From positions 1 through 64,000 of the forward strand of contig JACPWS010000082.1 of NCBI GenBank assembly GCA_016196925.1: DNA of 64,000 nucleotides, given 5' to 3'. The notes below the pieces were generated by a model. That model was not told the origin of the DNA. It did not search any database and saw only the letters and a program-made list of their open reading frames with translations. The translations under genes were made by a program, and so were the position numbers. Below, one piece after another: positions 28,265-37,009 of the stretch (positions are counted from its first letter, which is position 1; every line of letters begins with the position of its first letter). The DNA comes from Burkholderiales bacterium. Its GTDB lineage: Bacteria; Pseudomonadota; Gammaproteobacteria; Burkholderiales; Burkholderiaceae_D.

Positions 28265-28735
28265 TCATAGCTGTGGAACCAATGTGTTATTCAAGTGAGT
28301 GGAGTCACTTTCCTTGTACACAGAGAACGATTTAATAATTGGACGTATGATGTCCTCTATTTCAAATAGAGCAACACACATAATGCGCGAAGAATTGGGA
28401 TGTGCGTTGAAGGTCGCCTGCTGCTGCTGTTCGGCTGTCTGACCTATCATTGCATCGAGAAATGCGTTATATGGCACACTAGCCTCATCCAGTTGCTGAA
28501 CCAGTTTTTCCAGTTGTGCAGAACGTTTAACCCGAAGAACTACTACAGGATATTCGCTGATTTTACTTTCTATGCCAAATCCAGGACTTGGGTAATTCAG
28601 CAGGTTCCAATTCCCAAGGTCACATTTGCTGATAAGCCCCAAGAGTGCATGTCCTGCTGCGTTAAAAAGCAAAGGTGAGGAAAACTCTGTATTCAGGACA
28701 AGCACTGTCTTTTTATGTGTGTTGAGGTATGCCAT
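28265..28735 (-). CDS. DUF2000 domain protein (PTH2-like fold)
   Basis: A 156-residue cytoplasmic protein. It matches the DUF2000 pattern as I remember it: KTVLVLNTEFSSPLLFNAAG at the start, YPVVVLRVKRSAQLEKLV in the middle, FLDAMIGQTAEQQ, and a C-terminal IIRPIIKSFSVY. Members have a peptidyl-tRNA-hydrolase-2-like fold but no assigned reaction. ATG at 28735 has TTGGAG seven bases upstream; a frame back to 28774 overlaps the desaturase gene. The desaturase stop is 16 bp upstream, so the two are one operon. Confidence 0.6.
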   Translation of the reverse strand: MAYLNTHKKTVLVLNTEFSSPLLFNAAGHALLGLISKCDLGNWNLLNYPSPGFGIESKISEYPVVVLRVKRSAQLEKLVQQLDEASVPYNAFLDAMIGQTAEQQQQATFNAHPNSSRIMCVALFEIEDIIRPIIKSFSVYKESDSTHLNNTLVPQL

Positions 28736-28751
28736 TTTGTTTCTCCAAAGT

Positions 28752-29945
28752 TCAACCATCATGTCTTGTAGCAAATTCTGAGGAAGGCAAATTATGGCTA
28801 ATTGCTATACTTTCAAGATAATTAAATTGGTGCTCAATCATGTTCGCCATACCCCATAATTCCCGGGAAGAAAAAGCTGGGATATCTCCGTTAGCAATAG
28901 CTACCTCACGCAAATAAATACTGTTAATCCAGTCTTTTGAATTTTGACCGGCCATGTGCGATAAATGATGCCAATCATGAGCCGGTAAATCGGAAACTAA
29001 GCACCCCAAACGGACAGGTAAGTGAAGCACTAGCATTCTAAATGACCACATAACGATCGAGGCGGTATAACGAACCCAACGCCATGCTCCAGTATTAGGA
29101 TAATCGGGAAAGGCTTCTCCACAAAAACGACCCCAACAACGTAGCTTATATTCATCCCAATTTTTGACTGACCCTGCGACCACGTTCCATGCATGCTCCG
29201 TAAGAAACTGTAGCAAGGCACTGGCATGATACAAAAAGAACATTGGAATTAGTATGGCAACTAGGAACGCATCCAATCCAGCCCAGGCTATTACTGAAAA
29301 ATATACACATATACTCAAGATTGCACACACGGTTGCGGCAGATTTGTTTCTAAAAAGGATGGACTCAAGTCTCGCCTTAGCAAACAAAAAATGGAACACT
29401 GGGCTAAAAACTGTCATCCACAAATTAATCCAGAGCTCATCTTTGTTTCTACCAGGAAGGAATCCCAGTCGTGCAAGAAACGCAGCGTCGGCATCATTTT
29501 GTGTCGTAAAGTTGTTCGCGTTGTGATGAGCCAAGTGTTCTCTGCGATATTCCTCCCCATTTTGAACTAAAATTAAGGACGGTACGAACATTGCGTAAAT
29601 CTTGTTAAGAGAGGGAATGTCAAACAACCTGTTATGAATTGCATGATGAAGGTGCGTAACTTGAATTTTACGCAACATTCCAACCAATATAATCCAAAGC
29701 ACGACAATTCCAATCCAACGGATTCGAGTTTCTTGTTGTGCGAGTTGGGTAAGAACACCCATAGTAGATAATGCAATAATGGGCGCAAGTAATACGTCCA
29801 ACCGCCTTGGCAACGAAAGATGCTTCTCTTTCAGAAAGAGTGGTTTGCCAGTCATCCAAGTCAAGATCCATTGCAAATATTGCGGAATTACTCGCATCGA
29901 CTCCCGGACATTCAGCTCAAATTTTTTCTCGTAGTTGAAATTCAT
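28752..29945 (-). CDS. Membrane-bound fatty acid desaturase/hydroxylase superfamily protein
   Basis: A 397-residue integral membrane protein with histidine clusters of the di-iron desaturase superfamily: HLHHAIH (about 97-103), REHLAHH (about 134-140) and a C-terminal DWHHLSH. EHAW near residue 248 may add a ligand. Hydrophobic spans lie at about 50-85, 185-235 and 300-320. The substrate could be an acyl chain or, as in some specialised pathways, an amino-acid-derived compound. It is the first gene of the minus-strand island, 39 bp from a perfect dyad. No acyl-carrier or fatty-acid gene is adjacent. Confidence 0.8.
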   Translation of the reverse strand: MNFNYEKKFELNVRESMRVIPQYLQWILTWMTGKPLFLKEKHLSLPRRLDVLLAPIIALSTMGVLTQLAQQETRIRWIGIVVLWIILVGMLRKIQVTHLHHAIHNRLFDIPSLNKIYAMFVPSLILVQNGEEYRREHLAHHNANNFTTQNDADAAFLARLGFLPGRNKDELWINLWMTVFSPVFHFLFAKARLESILFRNKSAATVCAILSICVYFSVIAWAGLDAFLVAILIPMFFLYHASALLQFLTEHAWNVVAGSVKNWDEYKLRCWGRFCGEAFPDYPNTGAWRWVRYTASIVMWSFRMLVLHLPVRLGCLVSDLPAHDWHHLSHMAGQNSKDWINSIYLREVAIANGDIPAFSSRELWGMANMIEHQFNYLESIAISHNLPSSEFATRHDG

Positions 29946-30525
29946 AAATCAATCTTTGTTAAATAGGCCGGTCAACAAATCGAATTGACCAGTGGTCAAC
30001 TCATAGAGAGTTTTGGGGTATGTAGAGGCTTTGTACAACAAAAACTAAAACGGCATCTTCTTGATGCGAAGTAAATATTGAGGCATTAATAAAAAATTAA
30101 TGCGCCTATAGATAATAGTTTATGTCCACTTTTTTATTCTATTCACATCGAACGCTTCACCTAACCGGTAGACCGTAGGTTAATTTCGAAAAGAATGGAC
30201 TGATAAGACGCGCAGTAGAGGATTGTTGTTCTGCGCCGAGTCGTTGCGTAAGCTAAGACTTAGAGTATAAAAATCCAAAGAGTAAATGAATTTTTATTAA
30301 ATTTACTTGAGTTTGTGACAAAAGTTGTGCCATTAATTCTACTCTAAAAGCTATGTGTTTGGCAAATGCTTTGTTGTTGAATTGAAATATAATTGTTTTT
30401 CGTCAATCTTTGCTTTTCTGCATTTGTCGTAAGGTGGAGCCTTTTTTTAAACTCAGTTGAGACAATAGATTCGCAGTATCGAGTCAACCTTGCCAGGCAT
30501 CTCCATTCTTGAGTGAATGCCCGCG
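29946..30525. other. Non-coding AT-rich stretch between desaturase and leuS
   Basis: No frame longer than 60 codons and no RNA gene was recognised. It holds the dyad at 29985-29999 and an 8-bp stem-loop GCATTAAT-A5-ATTAATGC (30083-30103). The rest is AT-rich without visible structure. GC rises towards leuS. Confidence 0.6.
29985..29999. promoter_or_regulatory. Perfect 7-1-7 dyad, candidate operator of the island operon
   Basis: TTGACCA-G-TGGTCAA is fully symmetrical and ends 39 bp before the desaturase ATG. A half-site-like GGTCAAC recurs at 29970-29976. Size and position suit a dimeric repressor of the GntR, TetR or MarR kind. No regulator gene lies in the island, so the protein would act in trans. 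No clear -35/-10 pair could be fixed around it. Confidence 0.5.
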
Positions 30526-30554
30526 TTCAGGAATGCTCCTGAAGCAGTTATAAT
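30526..30554 (+). promoter_or_regulatory. Probable leuS promoter
   Basis: TTCAGG (30526-30531) and a perfect TATAAT (30549-30554) are spaced by 17 bp, 46 bp before the leuS ATG. It lies at the point where base composition returns to that of the chromosome, so leuS transcription does not depend on the island. Confidence 0.65.
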
Positions 30555-30599
30555 CAAGGGTTCTGAGTCCTATTCCGCTTTCACTTTTTCTCTCCCGCC

Positions 30600-33278
30600 A
30601 TGCAAGAAAAATACAGTCCCTCCGAAGTCGAACAATCGGCCCAAGCCCATTGGAAAAACACTGATGCCTACAAGGCGGTAGAAAACAATCCGCGCTTTCC
30701 TAAAGGCAAGTACTACGCCTGTTCCATGCTGCCTTACCCTTCCGGCAAGCTGCACATGGGCCATGTGCGTAACTACACCATCAACGACATGCTGGCGCGC
30801 CAGTTGCGCATGAAGGGCTATAACGTCCTGATGCCTATGGGTTGGGATGCCTTCGGTTTGCCGGCGGAAAACGCGGCGATCGCCTACCAGAAATCGCCGG
30901 CGGAATGGACGTATTCGAATATAGCAGACATGAAATCGCAGATGCAGCCGCTTGGCCTGGCCTTCGACTGGAGTCGCGAAGTCGCGACTTGCGACCCGGA
31001 CTACTATCGCTGGAACCAGTGGCTGTTCCTGAAAATGCTGGAAAAAGGCGTGGCCTACAAAAAGACCCAGGTCGTCAACTGGGACCCGGTCGACCAGACC
31101 GTGCTGGCGAATGAGCAAGTGATAGACGGGCGCGGCTGGCGTTCCGGCGCTTTGGTAGAGAAGCGTGAAATCCCCGGTTACTACTTCGGCATCACCCAAT
31201 ACGCCGACGAATTGCTGAACAGCATAGACAGCCTGGATGGCTGGCCCGAGCAAGTGCGCACCATGCAGCGCAACTGGATAGGCAAGAGCGAAGGCGTGCG
31301 TTTCGCATTTCCTTATGACTTGACCGATCCGGTCAACGCTGCTCACCTTCCCCTTCAAGGGGAAGGCCGGGATGGGGATGGGTTTCCCTTGCAAGGCAAG
31401 ATGTACGTGTTCACCACCCGCCCCGACACCATCATGGGCGTGACCTTTTGCGCGGTGGCGGCCGAGCACCCGCTGGCCACGCTGGCCGCGAAGAACAATG
31501 CCAAGCTGGCCGAGTTCATCGAAGTCTGCAAGGCCGGCGGCACCACCGAAGCCGAGATGGCGACCAAGGAAAAAGAGGGTCTGCCTACCGGTTTGTTCGT
31601 GACGCACCCGTTGACCGGCGCGCAAGTCGAAGTCTGGGTCGGCAATTACGTCTTGATGACTTACGGCGACGGCGCCGTGATGGGCGTACCGGCGCACGAC
31701 GAGCGCGATTTTGCATTCGCCAACAAGTACGGTATCGCGATCCGGCAAGTGATCGCAGTGGAAGGCGAAAGCTTCACGACCGAAGCCTGGGCCGAGTCTT
31801 ACGCCGACAAACAGCGCGGCGTCTGCATCAATTCCGGCAAGTACGACGGCCTGGGCTATAAAGCCGCAGTCGATGCGGTGGCGGCCGATCTGGCGGCCAA
31901 AGAACTCGGTGAAAAGAAAACCACCTGGCGCCTGCGCGACTGGGGTATTTCGCGCCAGCGCTACTGGGGCACGCCTATCCCGATCATACACTGCAAGTGT
32001 TGCGGCGATGTGCCTGTGCCTTACGAGGATTTGCCGGTGGTGTTACCGACCGAATGCATCCCCGATGGTTCCGGTAATCCTTTGAAAACCCACGCGGCGT
32101 TCCTGAATGTCGCATGCCCGAAATGCGGCGGCGCAGCCCAGCGCGAAACTGACACCATGGATACCTTCGTCGATTCCAGCTGGTATTTCATGCGCTATAC
32201 CTGCCCCGATGCGACCAGCATGGTCGATGAGCGCAACGACTATTGGATGGGTGGGATGGGGATGGACCAGTACATCGGTGGCGTCGAGCACGCGGTCTTG
32301 CACTTGCTGTATGCGCGCTTCTGGACCAAGGCCATGCGCGACCTGGGTCTGGTCAAGATCGATGAGCCATTCAAGAACCTGTTCACCCAGGGCATGCTGC
32401 TGAACGAATCGTTTTATCGCGAAGACGCCAGCGGCAAGAAGACCTGGTACTACCCGAACGAAATCGAAGTCCAGCACGACGACAAGGGCCGCCCGGTCAG
32501 CGCCTCGCTGAAGAGCGACGGCCAGGCTGTGCAGATGGGCGGCATCGAGAAAATGTCCAAGTCCAAGAACAACGTGGTGGAGCCGAAAGACATCATCACC
32601 CAGTTCGGCGCCGATACCGCGCGCCTGTTCACCATGTTCGCCGGTCCGCCGGACCAGAGCGCGGCCTGGAGCAATAGCGGGGTGGAAGGCGCCTCGCGCT
32701 ACCTGCGCCGCCTGTGGGCCTCGGCCCTGAAATTGTCGGGCGCGATTGCCGATGGTGCTGCCGCGCCGGCCAGCTATGCGGCCGACGTCAAGGCGCTGCG
32801 CCGCGAAGTGCATGTCACGCTGAAGCAAATCGACGCCGATTACGATCGCCTGCAATACAACACCGTGGTGTCCGGTGCCATGAAATTGCTGAACACCATC
32901 GAGGGTTTTAAAGCCGAAGGCGAAGGCCATGCGGCCGCCTTGCGCGAAGCCTTCAGCATCTTGCTGCGTGCGCTGTATCCGGTTTGCCCGCACATCACGC
33001 ACGCGCTGTGGCAAGAGCTGGGCCTGGCGGCAGAGTTCGGCGAGATCATCGACGCGCCCTGGCCGCAAGTCGACGATGCCGCGCTGGTGCAGGATGAAAT
33101 CGAGTTGATGATACAAGTCAACGGCAAACTGCGCGGCAGCGTCAAGGTCGCGAAAGATGCCGACAAGGCAGCGATAGAAGCGGCGGCGCTGGCGGTCGAA
33201 AGCGTGCAGAAATTCATCGAGGGCACGCCGAAGAAAGTCATCATCGTGCCGGGTAAGCTGGTGAATATCGTCGCCTGA
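30600..33278 (+). CDS. leuS: Leucyl-tRNA synthetase with in-frame repeat insertion
   Basis: An 892-residue class I synthetase charging tRNA-Leu. It has the HIGH-type motif [11 protein letters not shown] (about 50-60), the CP1 editing domain with [14 protein letters not shown] (from 270), [12 protein letters not shown], and KMSKSKNN (about 651). About 26 extra residues (roughly 242-267: [20 protein letters not shown] and on to QGK) precede the editing motif. They are encoded by a palindromic element like one in the pyrC'-plsC space. The frame is kept and all catalytic motifs are intact. Downstream are lptE and holA, as usual in this order. Confidence 0.97.
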   Translation: MQEKYSPSEVEQSAQAHWKNTDAYKAVENNPRFPKGKYYACSMLPYPSGKLHMGHVRNYTINDMLARQLRMKGYNVLMPMGWDAFGLPAENAAIAYQKSPAEWTYSNIADMKSQMQPLGLAFDWSREVATCDPDYYRWNQWLFLKMLEKGVAYKKTQVVNWDPVDQTVLANEQVIDGRGWRSGALVEKREIPGYYFGITQYADELLNSIDSLDGWPEQVRTMQRNWIGKSEGVRFAFPYDLTDPVNAAHLPLQGEGRDGDGFPLQGKMYVFTTRPDTIMGVTFCAVAAEHPLATLAAKNNAKLAEFIEVCKAGGTTEAEMATKEKEGLPTGLFVTHPLTGAQVEVWVGNYVLMTYGDGAVMGVPAHDERDFAFANKYGIAIRQVIAVEGESFTTEAWAESYADKQRGVCINSGKYDGLGYKAAVDAVAADLAAKELGEKKTTWRLRDWGISRQRYWGTPIPIIHCKCCGDVPVPYEDLPVVLPTECIPDGSGNPLKTHAAFLNVACPKCGGAAQRETDTMDTFVDSSWYFMRYTCPDATSMVDERNDYWMGGMGMDQYIGGVEHAVLHLLYARFWTKAMRDLGLVKIDEPFKNLFTQGMLLNESFYREDASGKKTWYYPNEIEVQHDDKGRPVSASLKSDGQAVQMGGIEKMSKSKNNVVEPKDIITQFGADTARLFTMFAGPPDQSAAWSNSGVEGASRYLRRLWASALKLSGAIADGAAAPASYAADVKALRREVHVTLKQIDADYDRLQYNTVVSGAMKLLNTIEGFKAEGEGHAAALREAFSILLRALYPVCPHITHALWQELGLAAEFGEIIDAPWPQVDDAALVQDEIELMIQVNGKLRGSVKVAKDADKAAIEAAALAVESVQKFIEGTPKKVIIVPGKLVNIVA
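31346..31386 (-). repeat. Palindromic repeat embedded in leuS
   Basis: CCTTCCCCTT-C-AAGGGGAAGG (31346-31366) is a perfect 10-1-10 dyad. It is followed by GGGATGGGGATGGGTTTC. The reverse complement of the unit at 15468-15510 matches most positions, including GATGGGTTTC exactly. The block lies in the leuS frame without a stop codon. Confidence 0.75.
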
Positions 33279-33286
33279 GGCGTATA

Positions 33287-33372
33287 GTCCACGAAAAACA
33301 CGAAACCCACGAAATCAGGGCTTATACAAACCAGGTTGGGAATTGTTCGTGCTTTTCGTGTCTTTCGTGGAC
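33287..33372. repeat. Inverted repeat (CCACGAAAAACACGAA type) between leuS and lptE
   Basis: Arms of 27 bp (33287-33313 and 33346-33372) match at 24 positions in inverted order: TCCACGAAAAACACGAAA on the left, TTTCGTGGA at the right end. It could fold in the transcript between leuS and lptE. Similar motifs are widespread as intergenic repeats in proteobacteria. Confidence 0.75.
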
Positions 33373-33429
33373 GGAAGTTTCTTAGATTTACCTGATATTA
33401 ATTTCGTGAATGAAACCGGAGTAAGCCGC

Positions 33430-33924
33430 ATGCGTCATTTGAAATTGCTGAGCGCCATCGCCTTGCTGGCCATGCTGTCGGCTTGCGGTTTTGCCTTGCG
33501 CGGGCCGGTGGCCTTGCCTTTCCATAGCATCTACATAGGCTTGCCGGACAGCTCGCCGCTCGGTGGCGAATTGAAACGCCAGATTCGCGCCAACGGCCAG
33601 ACCCAGATCATGGCCGAAGCGAAAGATGCCGAAGTCATGCTGGAAGTGCTGGGCGAAACGCGCGACAAGCAAATCCTGTCGCTGAACAGCCAGGGCCGCG
33701 TGCGCGAGTACAACCTGAACTACGGTTTCCGTTTCCGCGTGCGCAATGCGGTCGGCAAGGAATTTCTGGCGCCGGTTGATCTGCAACTGAAGCGCAATAT
33801 CAGCTTCAACGAAGCCCAGGTATTGGCGAAGGAAGCCGAAGAAGCCTTGCTGTATCGCGATATGCAAAGCGACCTGGTGCAGCAGATCATGCGCCGCCTG
33901 GCCGTGGTTAAACTGGACGACTGA
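33430..33924 (+). CDS. lptE: LPS-assembly lipoprotein LptE
   Basis: A 164-residue outer-membrane lipoprotein, the plug of the LptD translocon that delivers LPS to the surface. A signal sequence and lipobox are clear (LLSAIALLAMLSACGF, Cys about residue 19). The LptE/RlpB domain follows, with GPVALPFHSIYIGLPDSSPL. The ATG at 33430 has GGAG upstream; the frame is open back into the upstream repeat. holA begins one base after its stop. Confidence 0.9.
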   Translation: MRHLKLLSAIALLAMLSACGFALRGPVALPFHSIYIGLPDSSPLGGELKRQIRANGQTQIMAEAKDAEVMLEVLGETRDKQILSLNSQGRVREYNLNYGFRFRVRNAVGKEFLAPVDLQLKRNISFNEAQVLAKEAEEALLYRDMQSDLVQQIMRRLAVVKLDD

Positions 33925-33925
33925 G

Positions 33926-34942
33926 ATGCAGTTACGCTTCGACGCCATCGACGGTCATCTGGCCAAGACGCTGGCCCCGCTGTACGTGATCAGCAGCGAC
34001 GAGCATTTGCTGGCGCTGGAATGCGCCGACAAGATACGCCGCAGCGCCAAGGCCCAGGGCTTTTACGAGCGTGACATCCTGACGGTGGAGCGCAACTTCA
34101 AATGGGGCGCCTTGCTGGCGGCGAACCAGTCGCAATCGCTGTTCGGCGACAAGAAGCTGATCGATCTGCGCATCCCCAGCGGCAAGCCGGGCAAGGATGG
34201 CGGCGCCGCCTTGCAAGACTATGTCAAGCAACTGTCGCCCGATAACCTGACCCTGATCACGCTGCCCAAGCTCGATTGGGCCACGCAAAAGGCGGCCTGG
34301 GTCGCCAGCTTGCAACAGGCGGCGGTGTATATCGACATCCCGCTGGTCGAGCGCGCGCAGTTGCCGAATTGGATCAGCCAGCGCCTGGCCGCGCAAAACC
34401 AGAGCGCCGACAGGCAGAGCCTGGATTTCATCGCCGACCGGGTCGAGGGCAATCTGCTGGCCGCGCATCAGGAAATCCAGAAACTGGGCTTGCTGCATCC
34501 GCCCGGTAAACTGAGTTTTGAAGCGATTCACGACGCCGTGCTGAACGTGGCGCGCTACGATGTGTTCAAGCTGAACGAAGCGATGCTGGCCGGCGACGTG
34601 ACGCGCCTGGTGCGCATGCTGGACGGCCTGAAAGGCGAGGGCGAAGCGCTGCCGCTGGTGCTGTGGGCGATGGCGGAAGAAGTCCGCACCCTGCTGAAAC
34701 TGAAATCCGGCATGAGCCAGGGCCGGCCCTTGGGCGCACTGCTGAAGGAATACCGGATCTGGGGCCCGCGCGAAAAATTGATGGAGCCGGCCTTGCGCCG
34801 CGTCAGCCTGTCCAGCCTGCAAAACGCGCTGCAGGAAGCGGCGCAAGTCGATAAGATGGTCAAGGGCTTGCGCGCTCAGGCGCTGGCGGGCGATGCCTGG
34901 GATGCGCTGTTGCAACTGGGTTTGCGGGTGGCGAGAGGGTAG
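33926..34942 (+). CDS. holA: DNA polymerase III subunit delta
   Basis: A 338-residue clamp-loader subunit. The N-terminal domain shows LAPLYVISSDEHLLALE and GDKKLIDLRIPSGKPGK; the middle has ADRVEGNLLAAHQEIQKLGL; the C-terminal helical collar includes LLKEYRIWG. Synteny lptE-holA is conserved. The stop codon TAG is the start of a 25-bp inverted repeat, so the repeat may have truncated or extended the natural end by a few residues. Confidence 0.94.
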   Translation: MQLRFDAIDGHLAKTLAPLYVISSDEHLLALECADKIRRSAKAQGFYERDILTVERNFKWGALLAANQSQSLFGDKKLIDLRIPSGKPGKDGGAALQDYVKQLSPDNLTLITLPKLDWATQKAAWVASLQQAAVYIDIPLVERAQLPNWISQRLAAQNQSADRQSLDFIADRVEGNLLAAHQEIQKLGLLHPPGKLSFEAIHDAVLNVARYDVFKLNEAMLAGDVTRLVRMLDGLKGEGEALPLVLWAMAEEVRTLLKLKSGMSQGRPLGALLKEYRIWGPREKLMEPALRRVSLSSLQNALQEAAQVDKMVKGLRAQALAGDAWDALLQLGLRVARG

Positions 34943-35002
34943 GGTGCGCCATGCGCACCATGCTTTTCAGCCCGGGTGCATGGTGCGCATGGCGCACCCT
35001 AC
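34939..35002. repeat. Perfect 25-bp inverted repeat after holA
   Basis: The left arm (34939-34963, starting GTAGGGTGCGCCATGCGCAC) and right arm (34978-35002) are exact reverse complements around a 14-bp loop. Single arms recur at 15517-15535 and 36935-36957. The long stem can act as a transcript stabiliser or terminator-like structure; no T tract follows directly. Confidence 0.9.
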
Positions 35003-35025
35003 GTCCTAAAAAAGTATAAAAACAG

Positions 35026-35105
35026 GGGGAGTATGTGCCAAAAATGCCCTACTGTCCGCGAATTTAAAGCGTCATGAAATATACTAGGGGATAGTATATT
35101 TCGCC
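35026..35105 (+). repeat. Dispersed ~80-bp repeat, copy B
   Basis: GGGGAGTATGTGCC, CTGTCCGCGAATTTAAAGCG and AATATACTAGGGGATAGTAT follow in the same order as in copy A (16344) and inverted copy C (55315). It ends 8 bp before the proA ATG, so the proA leader is made largely of this element. Confidence 0.85.
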
Positions 35106-35113
35106 TCTGAGAG

Positions 35114-36388
35114 ATGGAAAATATGGATATCCAGCACTACATGAACCAGCTGGGCCAGCGCGCCCGGGCTGCCTCGCGCGCCATGGCCAGGGCCGATACG
35201 GCGACCAAGAATCAGGCGCTGAGCCTGATCGCCGCCGCGATACGGCGCGAGGCGCCTGCCCTGCGCGCCGCCAACGAGCTCGATCTGGCGGCTGCGCGCG
35301 CGCATGGCATGGAGGCCGCCATGCTGGATCGCCTGACCCTGTCCGACCAGGCCATCGCCACCATGGCGCTGGGTCTGGAGCAGATCGTCAGCCTGGCCGA
35401 CCCTATCGGCGAAATCTCGAATATGAAATACCGGCCCAGCGGCATCCAGGTCGGCCAGATGCGCGTGCCGCTCGGTGTGATCGGCATCATCTACGAAGCG
35501 CGCCCGAATGTGACGGTGGACGCGGCCGGCCTGTGCATCAAGAGCGGCAACGCCACCATCTTGCGCGGCGGCTCGGAAGCGATCCATTGCAACCAGGCGC
35601 TGGCGCAGTTGGTGCGCGCAGGCCTGCAAGGCGCCGGTTTGCCGGCGGAAGCGGTGCAGGTGGTGGAAACCACTGACCGCGCTGCAGTCGGCGCCCTGAT
35701 CACCATGCCGCACTACGTCGATGTGATCGTGCCGCGCGGCGGCAAGGGCTTGATAGAGCGCCTGATGCGCGAAGCGACCGTGCCCATGATCAAGCACCTG
35801 GACGGCATCTGCCACGTGTATATCGACGACCAGGCCGATCTGCAAAAAGCGCTGGAGATCGCCTTTAACGCCAAATGCCATCGTTACGGCACCTGCAACA
35901 CCATGGAAACCTTGCTGGTGGCGCAAGCCGTCGCCGCTCAGGTCTTGCCGGCGCTGGCCGATCGTTACGCCGGCCAGCAAGTCGAGCTGCGCTGCGACCC
36001 GGCCGCCGCCCAGATTTTGGCCGGCTATCCGCAGCTGGTGCAGGCGAGCGAAGCCGACTGGAGCACCGAATATCTGGCGCCGATACTGGCGGTCAAGGTC
36101 GTGGCCGACATGGATGAGGCGATTGAGCATATCAATGCCTATTCGTCGAAACACACCGAAGCCATCGTCACCGAAAACTATAGCCGCGCGCTGCGTTTCC
36201 TGCGCGAAGTCGATTCAGCCTCGGTGATGGTGAACGCCTCCACCCGTTTCGCTGACGGTTTCGAATACGGCCTCGGTGCCGAAATCGGCATCTCGAACGA
36301 CAAGCTGCACGCCCGCGGCCCGGTCGGCCTGGAAGGCCTGACCTCGCTGAAATACGTGGTGTTCGGGCATGGAGAAGTACGTGAATAA
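35114..36388 (+). CDS. proA: Glutamate-5-semialdehyde dehydrogenase (gamma-glutamyl phosphate reductase)
   Basis: A 424-residue NADPH-dependent enzyme of proline synthesis. Landmarks are [20 protein letters not shown] (about 119-138), the catalytic Cys region [15 protein letters not shown], and the C-terminal [21 protein letters not shown]. Starts at 35114 or 35123 are equally possible. proC, for the last proline step, is at 59.6 kb; proB is not in the window. Two repeat elements separate it from holA. Confidence 0.96.
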   Translation: MENMDIQHYMNQLGQRARAASRAMARADTATKNQALSLIAAAIRREAPALRAANELDLAAARAHGMEAAMLDRLTLSDQAIATMALGLEQIVSLADPIGEISNMKYRPSGIQVGQMRVPLGVIGIIYEARPNVTVDAAGLCIKSGNATILRGGSEAIHCNQALAQLVRAGLQGAGLPAEAVQVVETTDRAAVGALITMPHYVDVIVPRGGKGLIERLMREATVPMIKHLDGICHVYIDDQADLQKALEIAFNAKCHRYGTCNTMETLLVAQAVAAQVLPALADRYAGQQVELRCDPAAAQILAGYPQLVQASEADWSTEYLAPILAVKVVADMDEAIEHINAYSSKHTEAIVTENYSRALRFLREVDSASVMVNASTRFADGFEYGLGAEIGISNDKLHARGPVGLEGLTSLKYVVFGHGEVRE

Positions 36389-36437
36389 ACGCCATGCAAA
36401 CGGAGTGCCGCCTTGCAAGGCGACACCGTTACGCAGG

Positions 36438-36455
36438 CGCGGGGCATGCCCCGCG
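36438..36455. repeat. 18-bp perfect palindrome between proA and hemJ
   Basis: CGCGGGGCATGCCCCGCG is fully palindromic, and a smaller CGCCTTGCAAGGCG lies just before it at about 36410. No T run follows. The pair may form consecutive hairpins in the proA-hemJ transcript. Confidence 0.6.
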
Positions 36456-36507
36456 AAGTCCCTGCTTCTCCACGGCGAAGTGCGTCAATAACAAAGAAAG
36501 AAAACCC

Positions 36508-36930
36508 ATGCTCTGGATTAAAGCCTTGCATATTTTGTTCGTCATGTCCTGGTTCGCCGGCTTGTTTTACCTGCCGCGCATCTTCGTCAATCTGGCGCTG
36601 GAAAACGACATGGAAGCGACCGAAAGGCTATTGCTGATGGCGCGCAAGCTGTACCGCTTCATGAACATATTGCTGATACCGGCTCTCGGTTTCGGTCTGT
36701 GGCTGTGGCTCGCTTACGGCATAGGCAAGGGGCCGGGCAATGGTTGGTTGCACGCGAAACTGGCGCTGGTGCTGCTGCTGCTCGGTTATCACCACGCTTG
36801 CGGCAGCATCTTGAAAAAATTTGAAAAACGGCTCAATCAACGCAGCCACCGCTGGTTCCGCTGGTTCAACGAAGTGCCGGTCGTGATCTTGCTGGCGGTC
36901 TTGATTTTGGTGGTGGTCAAGCCGTTTTAA
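36508..36930 (+). CDS. hemJ: HemJ/CopD-family membrane protein (putative protoporphyrinogen IX oxidase)
   Basis: A 140-residue protein with four predicted helices. The N-terminus WIKALHILFVMSWFAGLFYL and the WLHAKLALVLLLLGYHH segment match HemJ (UPF0093), which oxidises protoporphyrinogen IX in bacteria without HemG or HemY. Databases often name it CopD family. The ATG at 36508 is preceded by AAGAAAGAAAA; an open frame from 36394 is rejected because it reads through repeats. hemH is also in the window but not linked. Confidence 0.85.
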   Translation: MLWIKALHILFVMSWFAGLFYLPRIFVNLALENDMEATERLLLMARKLYRFMNILLIPALGFGLWLWLAYGIGKGPGNGWLHAKLALVLLLLGYHHACGSILKKFEKRLNQRSHRWFRWFNEVPVVILLAVLILVVVKPF

Positions 36931-36934
36931 AGAA

Positions 36935-36957
36935 GTAGGGTGCGCCATGCGCACCAT
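36935..36957 (+). repeat. Single arm of the GTAGGGTGCGCCATGCGCACC repeat
   Basis: Identical to the first 23 bases of the left arm at 34939 (GTAGGGTGCGCCATGCGCAC and on to CAT). It lies 4 bp after the hemJ stop. A small dyad GTCCGGCCACCGGAC follows at about 36963. Confidence 0.8.
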
Positions 36958-37009
36958 CAAAGGTCCGGCCACCGGACGTATTTTTCACCACGTTTTTTTG
37001 AATTACAAC

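Larger units (their letters stand above)
25970..30525. other. AT-rich accessory island between exbD and leuS
   Basis: About 4.5 kb with conspicuously lower GC and different codon use (many AAA, TTA and ATT codons) separates two housekeeping blocks. It carries four minus-strand genes: an HExxH protein, a LysE exporter, a DUF2000-like protein and a membrane desaturase. No integrase, transposase, tRNA or flanking direct repeat was found. The left margin (25970-26165) is non-coding except for a doubtful 12-codon frame at 26063-26101. Acquisition by horizontal transfer is inferred from composition and from the interrupted gene order. Confidence 0.75.

Noticed and set aside
30130-30300. A tRNA-like or sRNA gene in the desaturase-leuS gap
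   Set aside because: An AACCGGTAGACCGTAGGTT dyad was noticed at about 30162, but no promoter-terminator pair or cloverleaf could be built around it.
25970-30525. Prophage, integron or IS element as origin of the island
   Set aside because: No integrase, transposase, phage structural gene, attC-like site, tRNA target or flanking direct repeat could be found.
31320-31400. The extra block in leuS as an intein or sequencing artefact
   Set aside because: Far too short for an intein, no splicing residues, frame preserved, and a related copy exists in an intergenic region; a repeat insertion explains it better.
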